The notes under the pieces were generated by a model. That model was not told the DNA's origin, did no database searches, and was given only the letters and a program-made list of their open reading frames with translations. From positions 52,637 to 116,636 of the forward strand of contig DGSO01000023.1 of assembly GCA_002393945.1 (NCBI GenBank): a DNA stretch of 64,000 nucleotides. The letters are read 5' to 3'. This document shows, one piece after another, positions 57,584 through 64,000 of this stretch (the stretch's first letter is position 1; the number at the start of each line of letters is the position of its first letter). This stretch comes from Bacteroidales bacterium UBA4360. Lineage in GTDB: Bacteria; Bacteroidota; Bacteroidia; Bacteroidales; UBA932. Both the position numbers and the translations under genes were made by a program.

Positions 57584-58441
57584 CTAAAGCGAGGACACCA
57601 GGAGGAACCAGTCGGAGGCGGTTTTGATGTCGCCTTTGGACCAGCAGGAGCCGAAGCAGTACTTGACGCTTTCGCCGGACTTGACGGTTTTGAGAAGGAG
57701 GGCGTGGTCGAGTTCTTCACTTGCGAACACCTTATCTGCGCCGGGGAGCACCATGGCGACGCCAAGCATGCCGTCTTCCGGCTCTATGCTCTGGTCCGAT
57801 GCCTTCTCCCAGATTGCGTAGCGGTCGGGGACGTCGAGAATCTGCTCGACTGTCTGCTGGGCGCTGTGGAGCTTGAAGCCTGCTGCGACTGTGAGCTCAT
57901 CGGCACCGGAGAAGGTGTAGGTGTCTTCGACGGAAGTGAAGTAGGTGTCGGCCTCCAGGGTGACTTTCTTGTCAAGGGCGACGAGGATGCCGGGAGCGGC
58001 TTCCCATTCAGGGTAATGGAGGGCGAAGACTACTTTGGAAGGGGTTGTTTCGAGGACTTCGGAGGAGCGGTAGTTGGTGGCGGGCCAGCACAGCTTGCCG
58101 TCGATGAAGGGCACCGATGCGCCGCCGCCGAGGGAGACGGCCACCTTGTAGCAGTCCTTGCCGCCGTGGTCGTGGTGGTAGTAATCCGGGTTCTGCATTG
58201 CGCCGGCGTACCACTCATCAGCAACGAGTTTTCCGGGAAGCTTTACCCAGATGTCCACGCCGGGGGAAGTGGGGTTGCCCTCGAGGGCCTTGCCGTAGAA
58301 GCGGCCGGCGATGAGGTTGTTCTCGAAAACGAAGTCGTCGGCACGTTCGGGAACGGGACGGGCCATGACCTTCTGCTCCGGCTTGGGAGCGCAAGCCGCC
58401 ATCCCAAGGACGGCGGCTGCAAGTATAAGTAAACGTTTCAT
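57584..58441 (-). CDS. DUF4861 lipoprotein
   Basis: 285 residues. Lipobox MAAC; the mature part is a beta-rich fold with conserved patches HHDHGGKDCYKVAVSLGGG, WPATNYRSSEVLE and FALHYPEWEA. DUF4861 proteins occur with uronate/unsaturated-oligosaccharide genes in Bacteroidota, as here. Function not established to my knowledge. ATG at 58441 overlaps the kduI stop by 1 bp. Confidence 0.8.
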   Translation of the reverse strand: MKRLLILAAAVLGMAACAPKPEQKVMARPVPERADDFVFENNLIAGRFYGKALEGNPTSPGVDIWVKLPGKLVADEWYAGAMQNPDYYHHDHGGKDCYKVAVSLGGGASVPFIDGKLCWPATNYRSSEVLETTPSKVVFALHYPEWEAAPGILVALDKKVTLEADTYFTSVEDTYTFSGADELTVAAGFKLHSAQQTVEQILDVPDRYAIWEKASDQSIEPEDGMLGVAMVLPGADKVFASEELDHALLLKTVKSGESVKYCFGSCWSKGDIKTASDWFLLVSSL

Positions 58442-59286
58442 TATCTGAGGTCTGTAGTTGCACATCCGTCCATGTCGCCGTAGTCGTCGTTTTCACCGCA
58501 CATGCCCCAGATGAAGGTGTAGTTGCGGGTGGCGCAGGCGCTGTGGATGCTCCACTGGGGAGAAATTACGGCCTGTTCATTGTGCATCCAGATGTGACGG
58601 GTTTCCTGGGGTTCGCCCATGAAATGGCACACGGCGGCGTCTTCAGGGAGTTCGAAGTAGAAGTAAACTTCCATGCGGCGGTCGTGGGTGTGGGCGGGCA
58701 TGGTGTTCCAGGTGCTTCCGGGAGCGAGCTCGGTCATGCCCATCTGGAGCTGGCAGCAAGGAACCACTTCCTTGACAAGAAGGCGGTTGATGGTCCTTTC
58801 GTTGGACTCTTCCAGTGAGCCGAGGTGCATCACCACTGCGTCTTTCTTCGTAACGTGCTTCACGCCCGTTTCCCTGTGGGCGGTTGCAGAGTTGAAGTAG
58901 AACTTTGCAGGATTTGCAGGGTCGAGGCTGCGGAAAGATACGTGGCGGTTTCCCCTGCCGATATAGAGAGCCTCCTTGAAGGGGATGGTGTACTCCTCGT
59001 CACCCACCTTCACGACGCCGGTGCCACCCACGTTGATGATGCCGATTTCGCGGCGCTGGGTGAAATAATCGGCACGGAGGATGTCCGGAGCGGTGAGAAC
59101 GAGCTCTTCCTTCACCGGGACGGCGCCGCCGGCGATGATGCGGTCGAACATGGAGTAGACCATGTTGATCTCGTCCGGGACCATGACGTTCTCTACAAGG
59201 TATTCCTTACGGATACGCTCTGTATCGTAGTGTTTTGCGTCCAGGTTGCTGGAAGCCTGACGCACGGTGCAGTTGATCTTTGACAT
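58441..59286 (-). CDS. kduI: 5-keto-4-deoxyuronate isomerase
   Basis: Isomerises 5-keto-4-deoxyuronate to 2,5-diketo-3-deoxygluconate, in uronate degradation. 281 residues, cupin. Metal-ligand region HTHDRRMEVYFYFEL (H-x-H...E) near residues 188-202 is intact, with GSTWNTMPAH before it. I chose the ATG at 59286 (MSKINCT), which follows the kduD stop at 59288 closely. Operon gene 2. Confidence 0.94.
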   Translation of the reverse strand: MSKINCTVRQASSNLDAKHYDTERIRKEYLVENVMVPDEINMVYSMFDRIIAGGAVPVKEELVLTAPDILRADYFTQRREIGIINVGGTGVVKVGDEEYTIPFKEALYIGRGNRHVSFRSLDPANPAKFYFNSATAHRETGVKHVTKKDAVVMHLGSLEESNERTINRLLVKEVVPCCQLQMGMTELAPGSTWNTMPAHTHDRRMEVYFYFELPEDAAVCHFMGEPQETRHIWMHNEQAVISPQWSIHSACATRNYTFIWGMCGENDDYGDMDGCATTDLR

Positions 59287-59287
59287 A

Positions 59288-60091
59288 CTATTCGGGCTGT
59301 TTTCCAATGTAGGCGAGGATACCGCCGTCGACGTAGAGGATGTGGCCGTTTACGGCGTCGGAGGCGTGGGAGGCGAGGAATACTGCCGGGCCGCCGAGTT
59401 CTTCGGGTTCAAGCCAGCGGCCTGCGGGGGTCTTGGCGCAGATGAACTTGTCGAAGGGGTGACGGGAACCGTCGGGCTGGATTTCGCGGAGCGGTGCGGT
59501 CTGGGGCGTTGCGATGTAGCCGGGGCCGATGCCGTTGCACTGGATGTTGTAGGCGCCGTACTCGGAGCAGATGTTCCTGGTGAGCATCTTGAGGCCGCCC
59601 TTTGCAGCTGCGTATGCCGATACGGTCTCACGGCCGAGCTCTGACATCATCGAGCAGATGTTGATGATCTTGCCTTCGTTGCGTTCCATCATCTCGGGAA
59701 GGACAGCGCTGGACACGATGAAAGGAGCCACGAGGTCTACGTCGATGACCTGCTGGAACTCGCTGCGCTTCATCTCGTGCATGGGGATGCGCTTGATGAT
59801 GCCGGCGTTGTTCACGAGGATGTCGATCTGACCTACCTCGGCATGGATTTTCTCTACCAGTTCCTTGACGGCGACCTCGTTGGTGACGTCGCAGACATAG
59901 CCCTTCACATTGGTGATGCCGGCCTCTTTGTAGTTGTTAAGGCCACGCTCGAGAGCTGCCTCGTTGATGTCATTGAAGATGATGTTCTTGATACCTGCTG
60001 CAACAAATGCCTTTGCGATGTTGAAGCCGATTCCGTAGGAAGCGCCGGTGATCCAGGCGTTCTTGCCTTCGAGAGAGAAAAGATTTGCCAT
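59288..60091 (-). CDS. kduD: 2-keto-3-deoxygluconate dehydrogenase-type SDR
   Basis: Reduces 2,5-diketo-3-deoxygluconate with NAD(P)H. 267 residues, short-chain dehydrogenase: GASYGIG near residue 16, LVNNAG, catalytic Ser/Tyr/Lys around NICSMMSEL and YAAAKGG. Gluconate 5-dehydrogenase is a close relative; the adjoining kduI favours KduD. Operon gene 1, with a -7 box (60113-60120). Confidence 0.9.
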   Translation of the reverse strand: MANLFSLEGKNAWITGASYGIGFNIAKAFVAAGIKNIIFNDINEAALERGLNNYKEAGITNVKGYVCDVTNEVAVKELVEKIHAEVGQIDILVNNAGIIKRIPMHEMKRSEFQQVIDVDLVAPFIVSSAVLPEMMERNEGKIINICSMMSELGRETVSAYAAAKGGLKMLTRNICSEYGAYNIQCNGIGPGYIATPQTAPLREIQPDGSRHPFDKFICAKTPAGRWLEPEELGGPAVFLASHASDAVNGHILYVDGGILAYIGKQPE

Positions 60092-60112
60092 AGTTATCAG
60101 TATTTGTCTTTT

Positions 60113-60120
60113 GCAAATAT
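60113..60120 (-). promoter_or_regulatory. -7 box for the kdu operon
   Basis: Minus-strand TATATTTG, 21 bp before the kduD ATG. Confidence 0.5.
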
Positions 60121-60166
60121 ACAAACGATTGGACGAATTATCAACTATTTGTTGCAAACGGGATGC

Positions 60167-62107
60167 TTAAAGTTTGGAGAGCCACTTGTCCAGAGCATCG
60201 TAGAGCTGCTGGCGGTAGGGTTTGATGGTGTCGGACTCCCCTTCGCGGAAGCCGAAGCCGTGGGGGCCTTCAGGGAAAACAACCATCTCCGACGGCACGC
60301 CGTGGGCCTTGAGGGCGTCGTTGTAGCGGATGCTGTTCTCCTGCGGAACGACGTTGTCCGTTGCGCAGAGGGTGAGGAAGGTGACGGGAGTATCGGCAGT
60401 GACCTGCTTTTCAAGGGAGAAGCGCTCTACCAGGGAAGGGTCGCTGACGGCCTCGTGCAGGAGGTTGTTCTTGGAGCCTTTGTGGGTTATCTCATCGTCC
60501 ATGGAGATGACGGGGTAGAAGAGGATGGAGAAGTCCGGGCGGGTGGCCTTGTCCGTGAAAAGGGTGGAGGCCGATGCCGCAAGGTGACCGCCGGCGGAAA
60601 AGCCCATTATGCCGATCTGCTTCATCCTGAAGTTGTCCCTGCAGTAGCGGAGGGCGGCCTGGGCATCGGCAAGGGGGATGTTGTAATGGCCGTTGGGCAT
60701 GCGGTATTTAAGGACGCAGGAGGCGAAGCCGCGCTGAGCGAGCCAGCGGGCGGCCCAGTCGCCTTCGTTGAGCATGGAAACGCCGGCATAGCCGCCTCCG
60801 GGGCAGATGATGACCATTTTGCCGATGCACTTTTCCGGGATGTAGAAGGTCATCTGAGGCTCGGAGACGTCGTAGATGAAGCCATCGGCCCCGCGCCTGC
60901 GCTCTTTGCCTTCAAGGCCGTTGCTTTCATCGGCAGGGAGGGCTACGGTGTAGACTTTCTTGAGGGCCGCCGGAAGCTGGCTGTAGCGCCAGAGGGCCTC
61001 GAGGAAGTAATAATCGGCATAGGTGAGGGGGACGTCCACCTCGGAGCCGGCGGTGAAATGGCCTGTGCTGTGCTTGAGGATGAAGCCGCCGCACTCCCCT
61101 GCCTTGCAGAGGTATTTGCTGCTGCAGAGCTCCCGGAGGATGGCCTCTCCCTGTGCACGGTATTCCTCGGCCATGGGGGCATTATGCGTAAGCGTGCAAA
61201 GCTCCAGGAAGGCCGATGCCATGATAGCCGCGGCCGATGCATCGTCCTGCTGCTCAGGCGCGTCGAAATCCCAGTTGGGAACCGGACGGTCCTTGAGCTT
61301 GGGCATGAGGTATGAGGCGATGTGTTCGGCCTGGTCCAGGAACTCCATGAGACGGGTTTCGCGGTACATCATGGTGTAGCCGTAAAGGCCCCAGGCCTGG
61401 CCGCGGGACCAGGAGGACTCATCGGCATAGCCCTGCCACGTCTGCTTCTTTATGATGGTGCCGTCGTGGGGATTGTAGTTGACCACGTGGTAGCAGGAAT
61501 AGTCGGGGCGGAAGTGGTTCTTTGCCGTGGTGCGGGCATGCTGGATGGCTATTTCCTTCCAGCGGGGCTCATTGAACAGCTTGGAGGCGTAGGTGAGAAG
61601 CTCCAGGTTCATCATGTTGTCGATGATTACCGGATAGCTGTCCTCATCCCAGTTCCAGCTCTTTATGGTGCCGGTCTTTTCCGAGAAGCGCGCCGCCAGT
61701 TTCTCTGCCGCGGCCCTTATGGTCTTCAGATAGAGGCTGTCGCCGGTTTCCTTCCACGCCATGCCGGCAGAGCACATTGCCTGGAAGCCGATGTCGTGAT
61801 GGTCGCTGAGGACCTCGGTGTCCAGCATCTTTGCAGTCTGCCTGAGCGCCAGCTCTTTGGTATCCCCGCCAAGTTTGTAAGCGTACCAGGCGGTTCCGGG
61901 AAAGAATCCGCTGCACCACCAGCGGAGGTCCGAAGTCACAAGAGTGTCGCCCTGGAAAGTCTTTGGCATGGTTACGTCTGTGAGCGACTGCTCCATGACA
62001 GAGCACTGCCCGGCTGCGAGTGCTGCAATTTTTTCTGTGTCAAGATTGTTTGTGGCGCAGGCCGTCAGGGCCGCTGCAAGAAACCAAGATGCGAGTCTTT
62101 TCATCAT
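60167..62107 (-). CDS. bifunctional lipoprotein: GH88 unsaturated uronyl hydrolase plus alpha/beta-hydrolase esterase
   Basis: 646 residues. Lipobox LTAC. Residues about 30-385: GH88 (alpha/alpha)6 barrel with the two catalytic Asp in DHHDIGF (D105) and IIDNMMN (D163), spacing close to the UGL pair. Residues about 420-646: esterase of the BD-FAE/acetyl-xylan type, nucleophile GFSAGG near 505, C-terminal His in EGPHGFGF. It should both free 4,5-unsaturated uronic acid and remove an ester group. The start may be ATG 62107 or 62104. A 75-bp gap separates it from kduD. Confidence 0.9.
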   Translation of the reverse strand: MMKRLASWFLAAALTACATNNLDTEKIAALAAGQCSVMEQSLTDVTMPKTFQGDTLVTSDLRWWCSGFFPGTAWYAYKLGGDTKELALRQTAKMLDTEVLSDHHDIGFQAMCSAGMAWKETGDSLYLKTIRAAAEKLAARFSEKTGTIKSWNWDEDSYPVIIDNMMNLELLTYASKLFNEPRWKEIAIQHARTTAKNHFRPDYSCYHVVNYNPHDGTIIKKQTWQGYADESSWSRGQAWGLYGYTMMYRETRLMEFLDQAEHIASYLMPKLKDRPVPNWDFDAPEQQDDASAAAIMASAFLELCTLTHNAPMAEEYRAQGEAILRELCSSKYLCKAGECGGFILKHSTGHFTAGSEVDVPLTYADYYFLEALWRYSQLPAALKKVYTVALPADESNGLEGKERRRGADGFIYDVSEPQMTFYIPEKCIGKMVIICPGGGYAGVSMLNEGDWAARWLAQRGFASCVLKYRMPNGHYNIPLADAQAALRYCRDNFRMKQIGIMGFSAGGHLAASASTLFTDKATRPDFSILFYPVISMDDEITHKGSKNNLLHEAVSDPSLVERFSLEKQVTADTPVTFLTLCATDNVVPQENSIRYNDALKAHGVPSEMVVFPEGPHGFGFREGESDTIKPYRQQLYDALDKWLSKL

Positions 62108-62272
62108 AGTGTCATATTTGCCTGCAATTTAGCAATTTTCCGGCAAATATGGCACTCTTTTACAATATGCTTGAATGTACTTTAGACAGGGCCCGGGGTG
62201 CACAAGGCAAAAACGTTGTCTTGCAAAAGCGGCGGAAAATTCATATCTTGCAATCTTGTTAATTAGACGGAC

Positions 62273-63058
62273 ATGAAACTTGCAGACAGTATTGTATCCA
62301 TTGTGAAGGAGGCATCGGCACTGATGGTGCGGGAGGGGTTTTCGGTGAAGGAGAAGGGGTCGGTGGAGAATATCGTCACGTCGTCGGATGTGGCGGTGCA
62401 GGAGTTTCTGACGGGGAGGCTCGCGGAGCTTCTTCCGGGCAGCGGGTTCCTGTGCGAGGAGGACGACCTCCAGGACCTCAACCACGAATATGTATGGATT
62501 ATCGACCCCATTGACGGGACGGCGAACTATGCGCGGGGCAGCGAGAACTGCTGCATCAGCGTGGCCCTTTACCGGAACTGGTCTCCCCGGATAGGCGTAG
62601 TGTACAGCCCCTGGAGGGGTGAGCTCTACGTCGCCGAGGCCGGAGGGGGCGCCTTCTGCAACGGAAAGCCGATACACGTGTCGGACCGTCCCTTCGGAAA
62701 GGGCATCCTTTTCACGGCCATGTCCACCTACCGCAAGGAGTTCGCAAAGACCTGCAGCGACATCATCTATGACCTCTACATGGAGTGCAACGACTTCCGC
62801 CGGACGGGCAGCGCCGCCGTGGAGCTGTGCCTGATGGCCAGGGGCTATGCCGACCTTTACTTCGAATTCCGCCTCATGCCCTGGGACTATGCCGCTGCAG
62901 CCTTCATACTGCAGGAAGCCGGCGGAAAGGTGGTCAGCCTGGACGGCAATGCCCCGTCGCCCAAAAGGCAGTCCCTTGTCATTGCCGCCAACACGGAGGA
63001 TAACTGCAGGCATATCCTCGATACGGTCCGCCGCCACATGTCCTCAATACCCTATTGA
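62273..63058 (+). CDS. inositol monophosphatase family protein
   Basis: 261 residues, Mg-dependent sugar-phosphatase fold. Motifs EEDD (about 62), WIIDPIDGTANYARG and MPWDYAAAAFILQEAGG near 205 are all present. Could hydrolyse myo-inositol phosphate, PAP or a similar substrate; the SuhB-like and CysQ-like branches cannot be separated. Overlaps the nnrD gene closely. Confidence 0.88.
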   Translation: MKLADSIVSIVKEASALMVREGFSVKEKGSVENIVTSSDVAVQEFLTGRLAELLPGSGFLCEEDDLQDLNHEYVWIIDPIDGTANYARGSENCCISVALYRNWSPRIGVVYSPWRGELYVAEAGGGAFCNGKPIHVSDRPFGKGILFTAMSTYRKEFAKTCSDIIYDLYMECNDFRRTGSAAVELCLMARGYADLYFEFRLMPWDYAAAAFILQEAGGKVVSLDGNAPSPKRQSLVIAANTEDNCRHILDTVRRHMSSIPY

Positions 63059-63063
63059 ATAAG

Positions 63064-63906
63064 ATGACAGATATCACTCCGGAATACCTCAGGCCAAGAC
63101 TCCAAGGAAGGGAAAACGACTCCCACAAGCACGACTACGGCAGACTCCTCGTAATTGCCGGATGCGAGACCATGCCCGGTGCGGCCCTTCTTGCCACCGG
63201 CGCCGCGCTGCGTTCCGGCTGCGGCCTCGTGACGCTCCACTCCACCACAAGGACGCTTCTGGCGGCAGCGGTGAAATACCCTTCCGCCATACTCTCAGAA
63301 GACCCGGGGAGCCATTTCAGCACCCTGCCGGAGAAGCTGGAGCGCTATTCGGCAATAGCCGTAGGGCCGGGCCTGGGAGTGTCTCCTGGAATAATCAACG
63401 CCCTTATGGACCTCCTCGGCGAAGCGTGCGACCTCCGTATTCCCGCCGTACTGGATGCCGATGCCCTGAACATGCTGGCCATCCTTGCCGACTGGCACGA
63501 ACTCATCCCTCCCGGATCGATACTCACGCCCCACAAGGGAGAGCTCAAGAGGCTCCTCCCCTGCCGGAATGACGCCGAACGGGAAAGCCTTGCATGGGAA
63601 CTCTGTGCCGAAACCGGCTGCCACATAGTTATGAAAGGCTACCGCTCCCGCATCTTCTCCCCCGGCGGAGAATGCCTCGTTAACACCACCGGAAACCCCG
63701 GCATGGCAAAGGGCGGCAGCGGGGACGTACTCACGGGCCTCATCGGCGGGCTTCTCGCAAGAGGCTACAGCGCATGTGACGCAGCAGCCCTTGGCGTCTG
63801 GATTCACGGCTATGCCGGAGACACGCTTACAAAGGACAACACTGCCGAAGCCTATGACAGCCAGGACCTTATATCACACCTCCGTGACGGGTTCTGCACA
63901 CTGTAA
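63064..63906 (+). CDS. nnrD: ADP-dependent NAD(P)H-hydrate dehydratase
   Basis: Repairs hydrated NAD(P)H. 280 residues, ribokinase-like; core motifs include VLDADALNML near 142, TPHKGEL near 155, and GNPGMAKGGSGDVLTG near 213. Only the dehydratase half is present; the epimerase domain (NnrE) is missing here. I chose the ATG at 63064 (MTDITPEY); an in-frame TTG at 63055 lies in the previous gene's stop region. Confidence 0.9.
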   Translation: MTDITPEYLRPRLQGRENDSHKHDYGRLLVIAGCETMPGAALLATGAALRSGCGLVTLHSTTRTLLAAAVKYPSAILSEDPGSHFSTLPEKLERYSAIAVGPGLGVSPGIINALMDLLGEACDLRIPAVLDADALNMLAILADWHELIPPGSILTPHKGELKRLLPCRNDAERESLAWELCAETGCHIVMKGYRSRIFSPGGECLVNTTGNPGMAKGGSGDVLTGLIGGLLARGYSACDAAALGVWIHGYAGDTLTKDNTAEAYDSQDLISHLRDGFCTL

Positions 63907-63913
63907 GAAGAAT

Positions 63914-64000
63914 ATTCAAACCACCGTTTTCGGCCTCTGGTGAGGGAAAACGGTGGTTTGCCTATGTTTAAACTGTGCCAAATGTCGTTTCCTGATTTTG
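63914..64000. repeat. 62-bp-period hairpin repeat (same family as 1617), cut by window end
   Basis: CAAACCACCGTTTTCGGCC at 63917 pairs with AAAACGGTGGTTTG, then TGTTTAAACTGTGCCAAA leads to a second unit at 63979, 62 bp on. Shares its linker and arm with 1617-1724. Confidence 0.8.

Overview
The window is a chromosomal segment of a Bacteroidota bacterium, most likely an uncultured gut-type Bacteroidales with fairly high GC. Three things point there. Gene content includes CarboxypepD_reg/TonB-type outer-membrane barrels, lipoproteins with an SxC box, PCMD and DUF4861 proteins, bS21 and the 29-residue COX24-type basic protein. At least twenty starts have a Bacteroidota sigma-ABfr -7 box (TAnnTTTG) just upstream. 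Shine-Dalgarno sequences are almost absent, the clear exception being rpsU. Nothing looks like a prophage, insertion sequence or CRISPR array; this is mostly core genome with a few accessory patches.

Layout. 1-3.6 kb: truncated YugP-type Zn peptidase, alr, nadE, a DJ-1 protein and a LOG protein. 3.7-10.4 kb: a tightly overlapping minus-strand cluster, engB-prs-small membrane protein-lipid kinase-PHP phosphoesterase-phosphoethanolamine-transferase-like-der. 10.4-15 kb: GxDLY/SGNH esterase, histidine acid phosphatase, a YefM/YoeB-like pair with an extended, catalytically divergent 'toxin', and tadA. 15-22.5 kb: rng, COX24-like peptide, HU, lon, ung-coaD-tandem thioredoxin-RHH protein, tRNA-Gln. 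22.8-32.6 kb: a MORN-like exported protein, lnt, PASTA protein, rluD, a large barrel protein, a rhodanese/beta-lactamase-fold lipoprotein and ruvC. 33-39.7 kb is more accessory: orphan exported proteins, a serpin remnant, a small ABC module, and a coupled EF-hand membrane protein/STAND-like ATPase/sirtuin operon. 39.8-52 kb: rpsU, serS, rplU-rpmA, PrsW, lptB, dnaX and an operon ending in a Ctp protease. 52-62 kb: barrel protein, PCMD lipoprotein, serpin, pfkA, a deoxyribosyltransferase-like lipoprotein, and a uronate operon (GH88-esterase fusion, kduD, kduI, DUF4861, APH-type kinase). 62.3 kb to the end: inositol-phosphatase family protein and nnrD.

How they work together. The GH88 enzyme should release 4,5-unsaturated uronic acid from lyase-generated oligosaccharides. 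Its open-chain form, 5-keto-4-deoxyuronate, is taken by KduI then KduD to 2-keto-3-deoxygluconate. A DUF4861 lipoprotein and a kinase-fold protein are co-transcribed with them.

Most striking feature. The non-coding gaps are filled by families of phased, palindrome-rich repeats. Two loci (14.70-15.02 kb and 45.90-46.25 kb) carry the same composite element: four units at an exact 52-bp period, a doubled CAGGCGCC block, a variable hairpin and a GGGGG/CCCCC hairpin that abuts the 3' end of an opposing gene. Shorter copies with the same 52-bp period lie at 25.9 and 43.1 kb. Other families with 52-, 51-, 62- and 63-bp periods lie at 22.7, 31.0, 32.7, 1.6, 63.9 and 14.6 kb. Their stems differ, but they share the layout of arms around an A- or T-rich core. 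I know of no named element matching this, and it is the best candidate here for an undescribed system.
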